21,117 bases of DNA from DASPKT01 sp035626475 (GTDB taxonomy: Bacteria > Pseudomonadota > Alphaproteobacteria > Azospirillales > Azospirillaceae). Where the stretch lies: assembly GCA_035626475.1 (NCBI GenBank), contig DASPNP010000076.1, positions 1 through 21,117 on the forward strand. The letters run 5' to 3'. The translations under genes were made by a program, and so were the position numbers. The notes beneath the pieces were generated by a model. The model was not told where the DNA came from. It did not search any database and saw only the letters and a list, made by a program, of their open reading frames with translations. Below are positions 6,914-14,479 of the stretch, in pieces (the first letter of the stretch is position 1; the number at the start of each line of letters is the position of its first letter).

Positions 6914-7549
6914 TCAGCGGACCGGCTCACGGGCGCAGCCGACCTGGGGCGTCTCGGTGCCGGCGCCGGTGACCAGGCGCCAGAGCCAGACGGCGACCGA
7001 GAGGCCGACGCTGGCGAGCGCGAACCAGGTGACCCAGTGCTGCAGCTCCGGCCAGCCCTTCGTCACAAGATAGCCGCTGCCGGCCAGCACCAGCGTCCAC
7101 AGCGCCGAGCCGACGAAGGCCGGCACCACGAACTTGACGAGGCTGAGGTTGCAGGCGCCGGCCGGGATGGCGATGAGGGTGCGCAGGCCGCCGATCGGCT
7201 GGCAGGCCAGCACCGCCCAGCCGCCGCGCTTCTCGAACCAGCGGGTGACGCGGCGCACCTTGTGCGGCGGGATGGTCAGCCAGCGGGCGTTGCGCTTGAG
7301 GAAGCGCTCCAGCCGCTCCCGCTCCCACAGCCGGGCCGGGGCGTACCACATCAGCTCGCCGGCCACCGAGCCGAGGCCCCCGACGATGGCGACCAGCCAC
7401 AGGTTAAGCGACCCGGCGGCGGCGGCCATGCCGGCCAGCGGGATCACCGCCTCGGTCGGCAGCGGCGGGATGGCGCGGGCGGCCAGCGTCAGGAAGAAAA
7501 TCCCGAGATAGCCCCAGGCGTTGACCTCGGTCGCCAGCCATTCCGTCAT
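6914..7549 (-). CDS. DedA family membrane protein
   Basis: The 211-residue product has the DedA/SNARE-associated layout: an N-terminal hydrophobic segment, the re-entrant-loop motif PPLPTEAVIPLAG with Glu33, GELMWYAPARLWER (64-77), the second motif PIGGLRTLIAIPAG (118-131) and C-terminal membrane spans at about 139-161 and 173-192. DedA proteins lie in the inner membrane and are linked to lipid carrier recycling and to proton-motive-force homeostasis; some act as undecaprenyl-phosphate or phospholipid translocases. The usual R-x-x-P-G-x-R motif here reads Q117-PIGG-LR, so the first Arg is replaced by Gln. It lies 81 bases downstream of the heme oxygenase gene on the same strand and could be read from the same operon, but a hairpin sits in the gap. 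Confidence 0.85.
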   Translation of the reverse strand: MTEWLATEVNAWGYLGIFFLTLAARAIPPLPTEAVIPLAGMAAAAGSLNLWLVAIVGGLGSVAGELMWYAPARLWERERLERFLKRNARWLTIPPHKVRRVTRWFEKRGGWAVLACQPIGGLRTLIAIPAGACNLSLVKFVVPAFVGSALWTLVLAGSGYLVTKGWPELQHWVTWFALASVGLSVAVWLWRLVTGAGTETPQVGCAREPVR

Positions 7550-7573
7550 GATCCGCCCAGGGCTCCGGTCCGT

Positions 7574-7628
7574 CTCCAGGCAGGAGCAACATGGCCGGGA
7601 CGGGGGATGTTCCCCGCCCGCCCTGGAG
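7574..7628. other. Nested inverted repeats between bphO and the DedA gene
   Basis: CTCCAGG (7574-7580) pairs with CCTGGAG (7622-7628), and inside that CGGGG (7601-7605) pairs with CCCCG (7612-7616). The structure fills the gap between the heme oxygenase stop and the DedA start. It has no T-run, so it is at best a weak terminator or processing site. Confidence 0.35.
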
Positions 7629-7630
7629 CC

Positions 7631-8224
7631 TCAGCCCAGCGGGGCGATCCAGGCGCGGAAACGCTCGAACGTATCGGTGGCGGCGGCGATCATGGCGGCG
7701 CGGCGCTCGGGCCGGGCGCCGCACTCCTCCACCGCCCGGCAGCAGTCGCGCCACAGCACGCCCTGCTCGCTCCCGGACGCCAGGAAGCTCGCGCCGCCGC
7801 CGGGGCCCAGCAGCGGCGCCATGCGGGCCGCCATCAGACGGCCGCCCAGGGTCGAGCCCTCGCGGACATAGAGGCGGCCGATGGCGCTGCCCGGCGCGGC
7901 CGGCAGGTCCGAGAGGTCGATGGACGGAGCCGCGTCGATCTCGGCGTCCGAATAGCCCACGGCCCGCAGATCGGCCCGCAGCAGATGGGCGCGGCGGCGC
8001 GGCTCCGGGTCCAGGTCGTAATGCCTGAGCTCCGCGTCGGCGGCCATGATCGCCCGCTCCAACGGCGCATGGAAGCCGTGGAGGCGCAGCAGCAGGACGC
8101 CGTAATCGTCGCAGCCGAGCGCCCCCTCCATCAGCCGGGCGAAGGGCGTGGCGTGATGCAGCGCCTCGTGCACCTCGTGGGTGGCGTGGCGCAAGGCGTC
8201 GCGCGCGGTTTCCAGGACCGTCAC
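7631..8224 (-). CDS. bphO: Heme oxygenase (biliverdin-producing)
   Basis: The 197-residue product matches bacterial heme oxygenases in length and key regions: LRHATHEVHEALH near the N-terminus holds the likely proximal heme ligand (His19, with His16 nearby), and REGSTLGGRL (121-130) is the glycine-rich distal helix over the heme. The enzyme opens heme to biliverdin, CO and iron, using reductant from outside. Biliverdin is the chromophore of the phytochrome encoded three genes upstream in the same operon, so the enzyme most likely serves chromophore supply. The start is a GTG at 8222-8224, only 2 bases after the stop of the hybrid kinase gene, with no strong ribosome site of its own, which points to translational coupling. 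Confidence 0.9.
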   Translation of the reverse strand: MTVLETARDALRHATHEVHEALHHATPFARLMEGALGCDDYGVLLLRLHGFHAPLERAIMAADAELRHYDLDPEPRRRAHLLRADLRAVGYSDAEIDAAPSIDLSDLPAAPGSAIGRLYVREGSTLGGRLMAARMAPLLGPGGGASFLASGSEQGVLWRDCCRAVEECGARPERRAAMIAAATDTFERFRAWIAPLG

Positions 8225-8226
8225 GC

Positions 8227-10719
8227 TCAGCTGCCCGCCACGGTCAGGATCACGCGCTCGAGATCCTCCTGCCGGTAGGGCTTGGGCAGGAACAGCACGC
8301 GCCGCCCGTCGGCGACCAGCTCCTCCTCCTCCGGCGGGCGCCCGCTGGCATAGACGATCCAGAGATCGGGGAAGCGCTCCCGCGTACGGCGGGCGAGCTC
8401 GGTCCCGGGCAGTCCGGGCAGGCCGATGTCGGTCAGCAGCAGGTCGAAGGGCTCCGGCGCCTCCAGCGCGCGCGTCGCCGCGTCGGCGTCCATCGCCTCG
8501 GTCACGTCATGGCCGAGATCCGCCAGCATGGTCGCGCAGGACATGCGGATCAGCAGCTCGTCCTCCACCAGCAGGATGCGGAGCGGCCGGTCCAGCAGGG
8601 TGCGCGGCGCGGCCGGGGCGGCGTCGTCCGTCCCCGAGCCCTTGTCCCGGTTCGCGGCGTCCAGCAGCTGGCGCAGCATCTGGCCCAGCGTGCCGCGGCG
8701 GTAGGGCTTGTTCAGCAGCGGGAAGGCCGCGCTGTCGGCTCCCGGCTCGCCGCTCTCCGGGCCGGTGTAGCCCGAAGCCAGCAGCACCGGCAGGCCGGGG
8801 AAGCGGCGCCGCGCCTCCTCGGCCAGCTGCGGCCCGTTCATGCCGGGCATGATGACGTCGCTGAAGAGCAGGTCCGGCCGCCCCTCCTCCAGCCGCACCA
8901 GACCCTCGTGGCCGCTGGCGGCGGTGACGACGCGGTAGCCCAGCTCCCGGATCGTCTCCGAGGTGGCGGCGCGGACCAGCGGGTCGTCCTCCACCACCAG
9001 GATCAGCTCGCCCCGCCCGTAGTGGCGGCTGGGATCGCCATGGTCCTGCCGGATGGCGTCCAGCGCCTCACCGGCGGCGCGCGGCAGATAGATGGTGACG
9101 CGGGTGCCCTGCCCGCGCTCGCTCTCGATCCGGGCGAATCCGCCCGATTGCCGGGCGAAACCGTAGACCTGGGAAAGGCCGAGGCCGCTGCCGCGGCCGA
9201 CATCCTTGGTGGTGAAGAAGGGCTCGAAGACCCGGTTCAGCACCTCCGGCGGAATGCCGACACCGGTGTCGGCGACGGTCACCTCGACGAACTCGCCCGG
9301 CACGGCGTCTGGCTGCCCGCCCAGCTGCGCCGCGTCCAGCCGCACCAGCCGGGTGCGCAGGCTGAGGCCGCCGCCGCCGGGCATGGCGTCGCGGGCGTTG
9401 ACGGCCAGGTTCAGCATGGCGACCTCGAACTGCGTCGGGTCGATGTGACAGGCGGGCAGGCTGTCGGCGAGGTCCGAGACGAGGCTCACCGCCTCGCCCA
9501 GGGCGCGGCGGATCAGCGGCTCGAAATTCTGCACCAGCCGGTTGACGCTGACGGTCTGCGGCCGCAGCGCCTGGCGGCGGGCGAAGGCCAGCAGGTGCCC
9601 GGTCAGGCGTACGCCGCGGTCGGCGGCGTCGAGCGCGGCCGAGGCCAGCTGGCGCACCCGGCCGGGATCGGTGGCGGCGTGCTGGATCAGGTCGAGATGG
9701 CTGACCAGGACGGTCAGGAGATTGTTGAAATCATGCGCGACGCCGCCGGTCATCTGGCCGATGGCGTCCATCTTCTGCGCCTGCAGCAGCGCCGTCTCCA
9801 TGCCCTCGCGGCGCAGGATCTCGGCGTTCAGGCGGTTGACCGTGTCGGCCAGCTCGGCGGTGCGGGCGGTGACGCGCTGCTCCAGCGTGCCGTTCAGCTG
9901 CCGCAGCGCCGCCTCGGCCTCCTGGCGGTCGGTGATGTCGGCGATGATGCCGTGCATCCGCGTCCCGTCGGCGACGGGGTTGCCCCACAGCTCCAGCCAG
10001 CGCACGGCGCCGTCGGCCCGGCAGACGCGGCACTGGGAATGCCAGTCGGCCCGGGCGGCGACGGCGTGGCGGAACTCCGTGTCCAGCCGCTCGCGGTCCT
10101 CCGGCAGGACATGCGCCAGCAGCGCGCCGTAGTTCCATTCCGGCAGCAGCGCGCGGTAGCCCAGGATCTGGTCGTGGCGCAGCGTGCGCAGCACCCGGCC
10201 GGTGCCCAGCTCGATCTCGAAGCTGCCGAGGCCGCCCGCCTCCAGCGCCAGGCGCAGCCGCGCCTCGCTGGCGGCCAGCGCGCTCTCGGTGCGAGTGAGC
10301 TCCTCGCGCTCGCGCGCCTCGGCCAGCGCGCGGTTGACGGCCACCGGCAGGCGCTGCAGCCGCGACTTCAGCACATAGTCGGTGGCGCCGCGCTTCATGC
10401 TCTCCACCGCCACATCCTCGCCCAGCGTGCCGGAGACGAAGATGAAGGGCGTGCGGGGGGCCAGCTCGATCGCGAGGTCGAGAGCGGCGTCGCCGCTGAA
10501 GCTCGGCAGCACGTAGTCGGCCAGGATCACGTCGTAGCGCCGGCGGTGCAGCGCGTCGCTGAAATCCTCGCGATGGGTCACATGGTCGACATGCAGCCGC
10601 ATCGGCATCCGGGCGATGTGCTCGCGCACGAGGTCGGCATCGAGTGGGCTGTCCTCCAGCAGGAGGATGCGCACCTCCCGGGATGCCGACGCCGGCTCGG
10701 TCTCGAGCACCGTATCCAT
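8227..10719 (-). CDS. Hybrid histidine kinase, REC-PAS-HisKA-HATPase-REC-REC
   Basis: This 830-residue soluble kinase has no membrane span. Domains in order: a receiver (about 15-130; Asp68, Lys118), a PAS/PAC sensor (about 150-270, closing with GIIADITDRQEAE), a coiled coil (about 270-315), the phosphoacceptor helix GGVAHDFNNLL with His329, the ATPase domain (N-box NLAVNARDAMP, VADTGVGIP with Asp484, FEPFFTTK, GSGLGLSQVYG), then two receivers (Asp621 with Lys671; Asp764 with Lys813). All three receivers keep their phosphorylated Asp and Lys, so all may be active. Starting with a receiver suggests that it is itself controlled by another kinase, probably the phytochrome. It lies 4 bases after the response regulator gene and 2 bases before the heme oxygenase gene. 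There is no DNA-binding output domain. Confidence 0.93.
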   Translation of the reverse strand: MDTVLETEPASASREVRILLLEDSPLDADLVREHIARMPMRLHVDHVTHREDFSDALHRRRYDVILADYVLPSFSGDAALDLAIELAPRTPFIFVSGTLGEDVAVESMKRGATDYVLKSRLQRLPVAVNRALAEAREREELTRTESALAASEARLRLALEAGGLGSFEIELGTGRVLRTLRHDQILGYRALLPEWNYGALLAHVLPEDRERLDTEFRHAVAARADWHSQCRVCRADGAVRWLELWGNPVADGTRMHGIIADITDRQEAEAALRQLNGTLEQRVTARTAELADTVNRLNAEILRREGMETALLQAQKMDAIGQMTGGVAHDFNNLLTVLVSHLDLIQHAATDPGRVRQLASAALDAADRGVRLTGHLLAFARRQALRPQTVSVNRLVQNFEPLIRRALGEAVSLVSDLADSLPACHIDPTQFEVAMLNLAVNARDAMPGGGGLSLRTRLVRLDAAQLGGQPDAVPGEFVEVTVADTGVGIPPEVLNRVFEPFFTTKDVGRGSGLGLSQVYGFARQSGGFARIESERGQGTRVTIYLPRAAGEALDAIRQDHGDPSRHYGRGELILVVEDDPLVRAATSETIRELGYRVVTAASGHEGLVRLEEGRPDLLFSDVIMPGMNGPQLAEEARRRFPGLPVLLASGYTGPESGEPGADSAAFPLLNKPYRRGTLGQMLRQLLDAANRDKGSGTDDAAPAAPRTLLDRPLRILLVEDELLIRMSCATMLADLGHDVTEAMDADAATRALEAPEPFDLLLTDIGLPGLPGTELARRTRERFPDLWIVYASGRPPEEEELVADGRRVLFLPKPYRQEDLERVILTVAGS

Positions 10720-10723
10720 GCGG

Positions 10724-11170
10724 TCACACCCTGAGGTTGGGCGGCGGCTCGTTCAGGATGGCCCAGAACACGCCGACGTCCTGGATGGCCTGGAAGAATT
10801 CGTGGAAATCCACCGGCTTCACCACGAAGGCGTTGACGCCCGCCTGGTAGCTCCGGACCACGTCCTGCTCCTCGCGCGACGAGGTCAGCATGACCACGGG
10901 CAGCTGGCGCAGCACCGGGTCGTTCTTGATCGCCGACAGCACCTCGAGACCATCCACCTTGGGCAGCTTGAGGTCCAGCAACACCACGGCGGGGGTGCCG
11001 CCGCGGCGGCCCTCGTACTGGCCGCGGCAGCGCAGGAAATCCAGCGCCTCGGCGCCGTCGCGCAGCACGATGACGTCGTTGGCGAGCTGGCTCTTCTCCA
11101 GCGCCGCGAGCGTCAGCTCGATGTCCTTGGGATTGTCCTCGACCAGCAGGATCGGCTTCAGATCCGCCAT
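10724..11170 (-). CDS. Single-domain response regulator (Rcp1-like)
   Basis: The 148-residue product is one receiver domain with nothing attached. It has the acidic pair ED at 11-12, the phosphorylated Asp66 (VVLLDLKLPKVDGLEVL), Thr96 (VVMLTSS) and Lys118 (VVKPVDFHEF). The sequence and the long loop before Asp66 are like Rcp1, the partner of cyanobacterial and bacterial phytochromes. GGAGTGA lies just before the ATG. It sits 3 bases after bphP and 4 bases before the hybrid kinase, so it is the natural first phosphate acceptor of the phytochrome. Without an output domain it must act by protein contact or as a phosphate shuttle. Confidence 0.93.
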   Translation of the reverse strand: MADLKPILLVEDNPKDIELTLAALEKSQLANDVIVLRDGAEALDFLRCRGQYEGRRGGTPAVVLLDLKLPKVDGLEVLSAIKNDPVLRQLPVVMLTSSREEQDVVRSYQAGVNAFVVKPVDFHEFFQAIQDVGVFWAILNEPPPNLRV

Positions 11171-11173
11171 GAC

Positions 11174-13444
11174 TCACTCCTGTTCCGATACTGCCGGAAG
11201 CGCGACGTAGAACGTCGCTCCCCGGCCGACCTGGCCTTCCGCCCAGGTCCTGCCGCCATGTCTCTCGACGATGCGCCGGACATTGGCAAGCCCGATGCCC
11301 GTTCCCTCGAATTCCTCCATGCGGTGCAGCCGCTGGAAGACGCCGAACAGCTTGTGCGCATAGGCCATGTCGAAGCCGATGCCGTTGTCGCGCACGAAAA
11401 GAATGGTCTCGCCGTCGGCGCGGCGGCTGCCGATCTCGATCACCGCCGGGTCGCGCCCGCGCGTGTACTTGACCGCGTTTGATAGCAGATTCTGCAGGGC
11501 CATGCGCAGGAAGACCGGGTCGGCCCGTGCCACGCCCAGATCGGCGATGCGCCATTCGATCCGGCGGTCCTGCGCGTCCGGCTCCACCTTCTGCCGGGCC
11601 TCGCGCACCAGCTGGTTCATGTCGACCAGCACCGGCGTCAGCGAGGCGCGGCCCATCTGCGAGAAGTTCAGCAGGTTGTCGACCAGCGTGCCGGCGCCGA
11701 AGGCCGACTCGATGATGGTGTCGATGTAGCGCCGGCCACGCTCCGACAGGCGCTCGGCCTCGCGCTCCTTCAGCAGCTCGGCATAGCCGACGATGTGGCG
11801 GAAAGGCGCCCGCAGATCGTGGCTGACGGAGTAGGAGAAGGCCTCCAGCTCCTTGTTGGAGCGCTGCAGCTCCTCGGCCAGCGAGGCCATCTCCTCGGCC
11901 CGGCGCAGCACCACGTCGACGATGGCCGAGCGCAGCTCGCGCGCGGCGTCCACCTCGGGGGCGCGCCAGGGCAGCGAACGGCCGCTGACCGTCTCCTTCC
12001 AAATCTCGAAGCTCTTGCGCGGGTGCAGGCGGTCGCTGCCGGGCTCAGTCGGCTTGTGCGGGTCGCCGCCCCAGCGGACGGTGCGCACCACCTCCGGCCG
12101 GAACCAGAGCAGGTAGCTGTTGTGGAAGCGCGAGATTGAGACAGCCAGCACGCCGCTGGCCGCGACCCGCGCCGTTTCCAGCTCCGGCATCAGCTCGGGC
12201 AGGCGGTCGGTGTGGAAGACATCGTCCGTGGACGAGCCGCCCAGCCACTGCACGATGCGGCGCACGCTGGCCTCGTCCGGCGTGGCGCCCAGCAGCAGGC
12301 AGCGCCCGTCGGAGACGAGGGCGGCGCCGTCGCTGCCGGTCAGGCTCAGCAGCTCCGGCGTCGACTTGACCAGGCCTTCGACGAACTGATCCTCGGCCGC
12401 CATGCTGGCGAGCAGGGCGTTCTGCACGCCGCGCAGCTCGATGCGGCGCTCCACGTCGGCGGCGCGCTCCAGCATGGTGACCTGCAGCGACACCAGCGTG
12501 CCGATGAAGTCGCAGACCTGGCGAACGGCGAAGGGCACACGCCGGGGGCCGGCATTGTGGCAGGAGATCAGGCCCCACAGCCGCCCCTCGTGCAGGATCG
12601 ACACCGACATGGAGGCGGCCGTCCCCATATTGCGCATGTACTCCACATGCACAGGGGAGACGGAGCGCAGGGACGAGCGGCTGAGGTCCAGCGGCTGGCC
12701 GGTCAGCGGGTTGATAGGCGGCAGCAGCGGCACCGGCTCGTAGGAAGCGTCGGCGATCAGGCGCAGCCGGTTCATCTCGTACAGCGCCCGCGCCTGGGCC
12801 GGGATGTCCGAGGCGGGAAAGCGCAGATCGAGATAGGAGGGCAGGACCTCATTGCGGTCCTCGGCGATGACCGTGCCGTGCCAGTGCTCGTCGAAGCGGT
12901 AGACCAGCACCCGGTCCATGCCGGTGATGCGCCGGACCTCGCGCGCGGCCAGTTCCGCCAGCCGGTCGATGCGGCCGACGGCGTGCAGCTGGTCGACGAA
13001 CTCGCGGACGATGCCGTAGGGCTGCTCCGGCCCGCCGGGCCAGGCCTGGTCGTCGCTCTCCAGCTCCAGCACCAGCGCGCCGCCGGAGCGGTAGGCCTGG
13101 GCGGTGAAGCCGCTCGTGCCGTCCCGCGTTCCCAGCTGGATGGCGGGGATCGCGTGCGGCGGCCCCTCCCCCTGCCCGCCGGCCAGCGCGCGCAGCACCG
13201 GCACGCCGGGGCCGGACAGCAGGTCCCACAGCGATGTCCCGAGGGCGGCGGACGGGTCGGCGCCCAGCAGCGGGCCCGCGTTCGCGCTCGCCTGCAGCAG
13301 CGTCCCGCCGGCCGGGTCGACCGCCAGCAGGATGCCGTAGGGCTGGATGCTTCCGGGAACATGGATGGGCTCCCGGGCGCAGGCGGAGGGCTCGCCCGGT
13401 CCGGTATCCTCGTGTTCCGCACCGATGTTCGTGCGTCTGTCCAT
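11174..13444 (-). CDS. bphP: Bacteriophytochrome histidine kinase
   Basis: The 756-residue protein has the full phytochrome order PAS-GAF-PHY-HisKA-HATPase. Cys22, just before REPIHVPGSIQP, is at the place where bacteriophytochromes bind biliverdin. The GAF domain has PASDIP (210-215, Asp213), His266 in SPVHVEYMRNMG and His296 in GLISCH; the PHY tongue has PRKSF (475-479). The kinase part has FSYSVSHDLRAPFRH (His542), QNLLSNAVKYT, VRDNGIGFD and GTGIGLANVRRI. It should be a soluble red/far-red sensor that changes kinase activity with light. Two usual residues differ: the IQPHG motif has Tyr36, and CHH is CHN. It is the first gene of a four-gene operon; the ribosome site before the ATG is weak. 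Assignment is secure; spectral type and output are not. Confidence 0.97.
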   Translation of the reverse strand: MDRRTNIGAEHEDTGPGEPSACAREPIHVPGSIQPYGILLAVDPAGGTLLQASANAGPLLGADPSAALGTSLWDLLSGPGVPVLRALAGGQGEGPPHAIPAIQLGTRDGTSGFTAQAYRSGGALVLELESDDQAWPGGPEQPYGIVREFVDQLHAVGRIDRLAELAAREVRRITGMDRVLVYRFDEHWHGTVIAEDRNEVLPSYLDLRFPASDIPAQARALYEMNRLRLIADASYEPVPLLPPINPLTGQPLDLSRSSLRSVSPVHVEYMRNMGTAASMSVSILHEGRLWGLISCHNAGPRRVPFAVRQVCDFIGTLVSLQVTMLERAADVERRIELRGVQNALLASMAAEDQFVEGLVKSTPELLSLTGSDGAALVSDGRCLLLGATPDEASVRRIVQWLGGSSTDDVFHTDRLPELMPELETARVAASGVLAVSISRFHNSYLLWFRPEVVRTVRWGGDPHKPTEPGSDRLHPRKSFEIWKETVSGRSLPWRAPEVDAARELRSAIVDVVLRRAEEMASLAEELQRSNKELEAFSYSVSHDLRAPFRHIVGYAELLKEREAERLSERGRRYIDTIIESAFGAGTLVDNLLNFSQMGRASLTPVLVDMNQLVREARQKVEPDAQDRRIEWRIADLGVARADPVFLRMALQNLLSNAVKYTRGRDPAVIEIGSRRADGETILFVRDNGIGFDMAYAHKLFGVFQRLHRMEEFEGTGIGLANVRRIVERHGGRTWAEGQVGRGATFYVALPAVSEQE

Positions 13445-13473
13445 GTATCGTCGGCTGAGGCGGATTGGTAAGG

Positions 13474-13492
13474 CTTAACCCGAAAGGGTAAG
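13474..13492 (-). other. Small hairpin in the bphP leader
   Basis: On the plus strand CTTAACCC (13474-13481) can pair with GGGTAAG (13486-13492) around a GAAA loop, leaving one unpaired A. It lies about 30 bases ahead of the bphP start. It could affect leader stability; there is no direct evidence. Confidence 0.3.
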
Positions 13493-13566
13493 GACCCGGC
13501 GATCATCGTAGCCCTATTCGGGCCGATTTCCCTGAAAATTACCGCCTTGTCGGTCCGCTCGCCAGT

Positions 13567-13586
13567 GCTAAGTCCTACTACTTAGC
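13567..13586. promoter_or_regulatory. Perfect palindrome upstream of bphP, candidate operator
   Basis: GCTAAGT (13567-13573) and ACTTAGC (13580-13586) are perfect inverted 7-base arms with a 6-base centre, in the 148-base gap between the TetR gene end and the bphP start. The AT-rich arms stand out in this GC-rich DNA. A second palindrome, GCCTAT-TC-ATAGGC (13587-13600), directly abuts it and spans the TetR stop codon. The 20-base site has the shape of a dimeric regulator's operator; neither palindrome has a T-run on the minus strand, so termination of the TetR gene is less likely. No convincing -35/-10 pair was found nearby. Confidence 0.45.
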
Positions 13587-13592
13587 GCCTAT

Positions 13593-14261
13593 TCATAGGC
13601 CGGGTGTCGTGACTTGCGGCGCCGCGTCCTTTTCCCGGTCCGTCCGCCCGGCGGGCTGCGGACAGCCGCGCCCGGAGCAGTCCGTCCCCAGTGTCACCGG
13701 TTCCGCCAGGGGAACCTGGCCGGCGATGCGGAGGAGGGAGGCGGCGACCTCCTCGCGGCCGGCCTCGTCGAAGGGGCTGACGCCCATCAACTCCAGGAAG
13801 GCCAGCCCCTCGGTCGCCAGCCACAGCACCCGGCCCATCGCCGGGTCGACGCCCATCTCCTGCAGGCGGGCGATGGCGCGGCCATGATCCTCGCGCACCG
13901 GGTCGAGCATGCGGGGGTTGGTGGCGACGGCCGCCAGCAGGCTCTGCGCCGAGCTGGTCTCCATCGGAGTCCAGGTCAGGCGCGCCTGCAGGAAGGCCAC
14001 CAGGGCGCTGTGGGGCGTGTCGGGCAGCGCCTCCCGCATCCGCGCCTCGCGCTGGGCTGCCTCGCAGCAGAAGCGCTGGACCATTCCCTGGAGGAGCGCA
14101 TCCTTGCTGGGGAAGTTGTAGAGCAGCCCGCCCTTGCTGACGCCCGCGCGCTCGGCGACGGCGTCCAGGGTCATGCGCGCCGCGCCGACCTCGGAGACGA
14201 TGGCCATCGCCGCGTCGAGGATCGCGGTTCGCGAGTTCGCGATGCCCTTCTTTCTAGCCAT
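13593..14261 (-). CDS. TetR family transcriptional repressor
   Basis: The N-terminal 60 residues are a typical TetR helix-turn-helix domain: ILDAAMAIVSEVGAARMTLDAVAERAGVSKGGLLYNFPSKDALLQGMV. Residues 65-182 form the helical ligand-binding and dimer domain, whose ligand cannot be predicted. It is transcribed away from an RND efflux operon, and an operator-like palindrome lies between them, so it most likely represses that pump and perhaps itself. At 222 residues it is slightly long: after LLRIAG (about 176-181) comes a Pro/Gly-rich tail of some 40 residues with Cys195 and Cys200 (DCSGRGC). An AGGAG lies 12 bases before the ATG, rather far. Confidence 0.9.
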   Translation of the reverse strand: MARKKGIANSRTAILDAAMAIVSEVGAARMTLDAVAERAGVSKGGLLYNFPSKDALLQGMVQRFCCEAAQREARMREALPDTPHSALVAFLQARLTWTPMETSSAQSLLAAVATNPRMLDPVREDHGRAIARLQEMGVDPAMGRVLWLATEGLAFLELMGVSPFDEAGREEVAASLLRIAGQVPLAEPVTLGTDCSGRGCPQPAGRTDREKDAAPQVTTPGL

Positions 14262-14297
14262 GCGTCGGGAACGCTCCTGAATATCTCGTCCGGACGA

Positions 14298-14327
14298 TTG
14301 ACTAAACCGTCCAGCCGGTACAGTTAT
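14298..14327 (+). promoter_or_regulatory. Efflux operon promoter with overlapping operator palindrome
   Basis: TTGACT (14298-14303) and AGTTAT (14322-14327) are spaced by 18 bases as a candidate promoter. Over the spacer lies an imperfect palindrome, ACTAAACCG (14301-14309), six bases, then CGGTACAGT (14316-14324), whose half-sites match at 7 of 9 positions. Just to the left is a perfect 12-base palindrome TCGTCCGGACGA (14286-14297). A TetR dimer bound here would block the promoter. The resulting leader to the start at 14480 would be about 145 bases and contains inverted arms (GTGGTC 14342-14347 with GACCAC 14369-14374; GTCCCC 14398-14403 with GGGGAC 14408-14413). Confidence 0.5.
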
Positions 14328-14479
14328 GTATGGGCCGGGGCGTGGTCAACAAGCTTTTCCATGCGCCCGACCACAGAGTGGCCGTCCGGCCCGTCCCGTC
14401 CCCTCCGGGGGACCCGCCGGCGCCCGGGGGCCGCTCCGCGCATCCAGTTCGTCCCGTTCGTCGTCGCGGAAGATCCGTC

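Noticed and set aside
6769..6972. Short open frames across the REP-like pair
   Set aside because: They read through the repeat on either strand, have no ribosome site and no family resemblance.
6881..8278. Plus-strand open frame opposite the DedA and heme oxygenase genes
   Set aside because: No domain, no ribosome site, and composition of an antisense frame; the minus strand encodes two recognisable families.
8509..10734. Very long plus-strand open frame opposite the hybrid kinase gene
   Set aside because: It has no recognisable domain, is Gln/Ala/Arg-rich as expected for an antisense frame in GC-rich DNA, and lies over a gene with six clear domains.
14330..14479. Upstream in-frame start for the membrane fusion protein
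   Set aside because: It would put 50 Pro/Arg-rich residues before the membrane anchor and overlap the promoter region; ATG 14480 has a ribosome site and starts the anchor directly.
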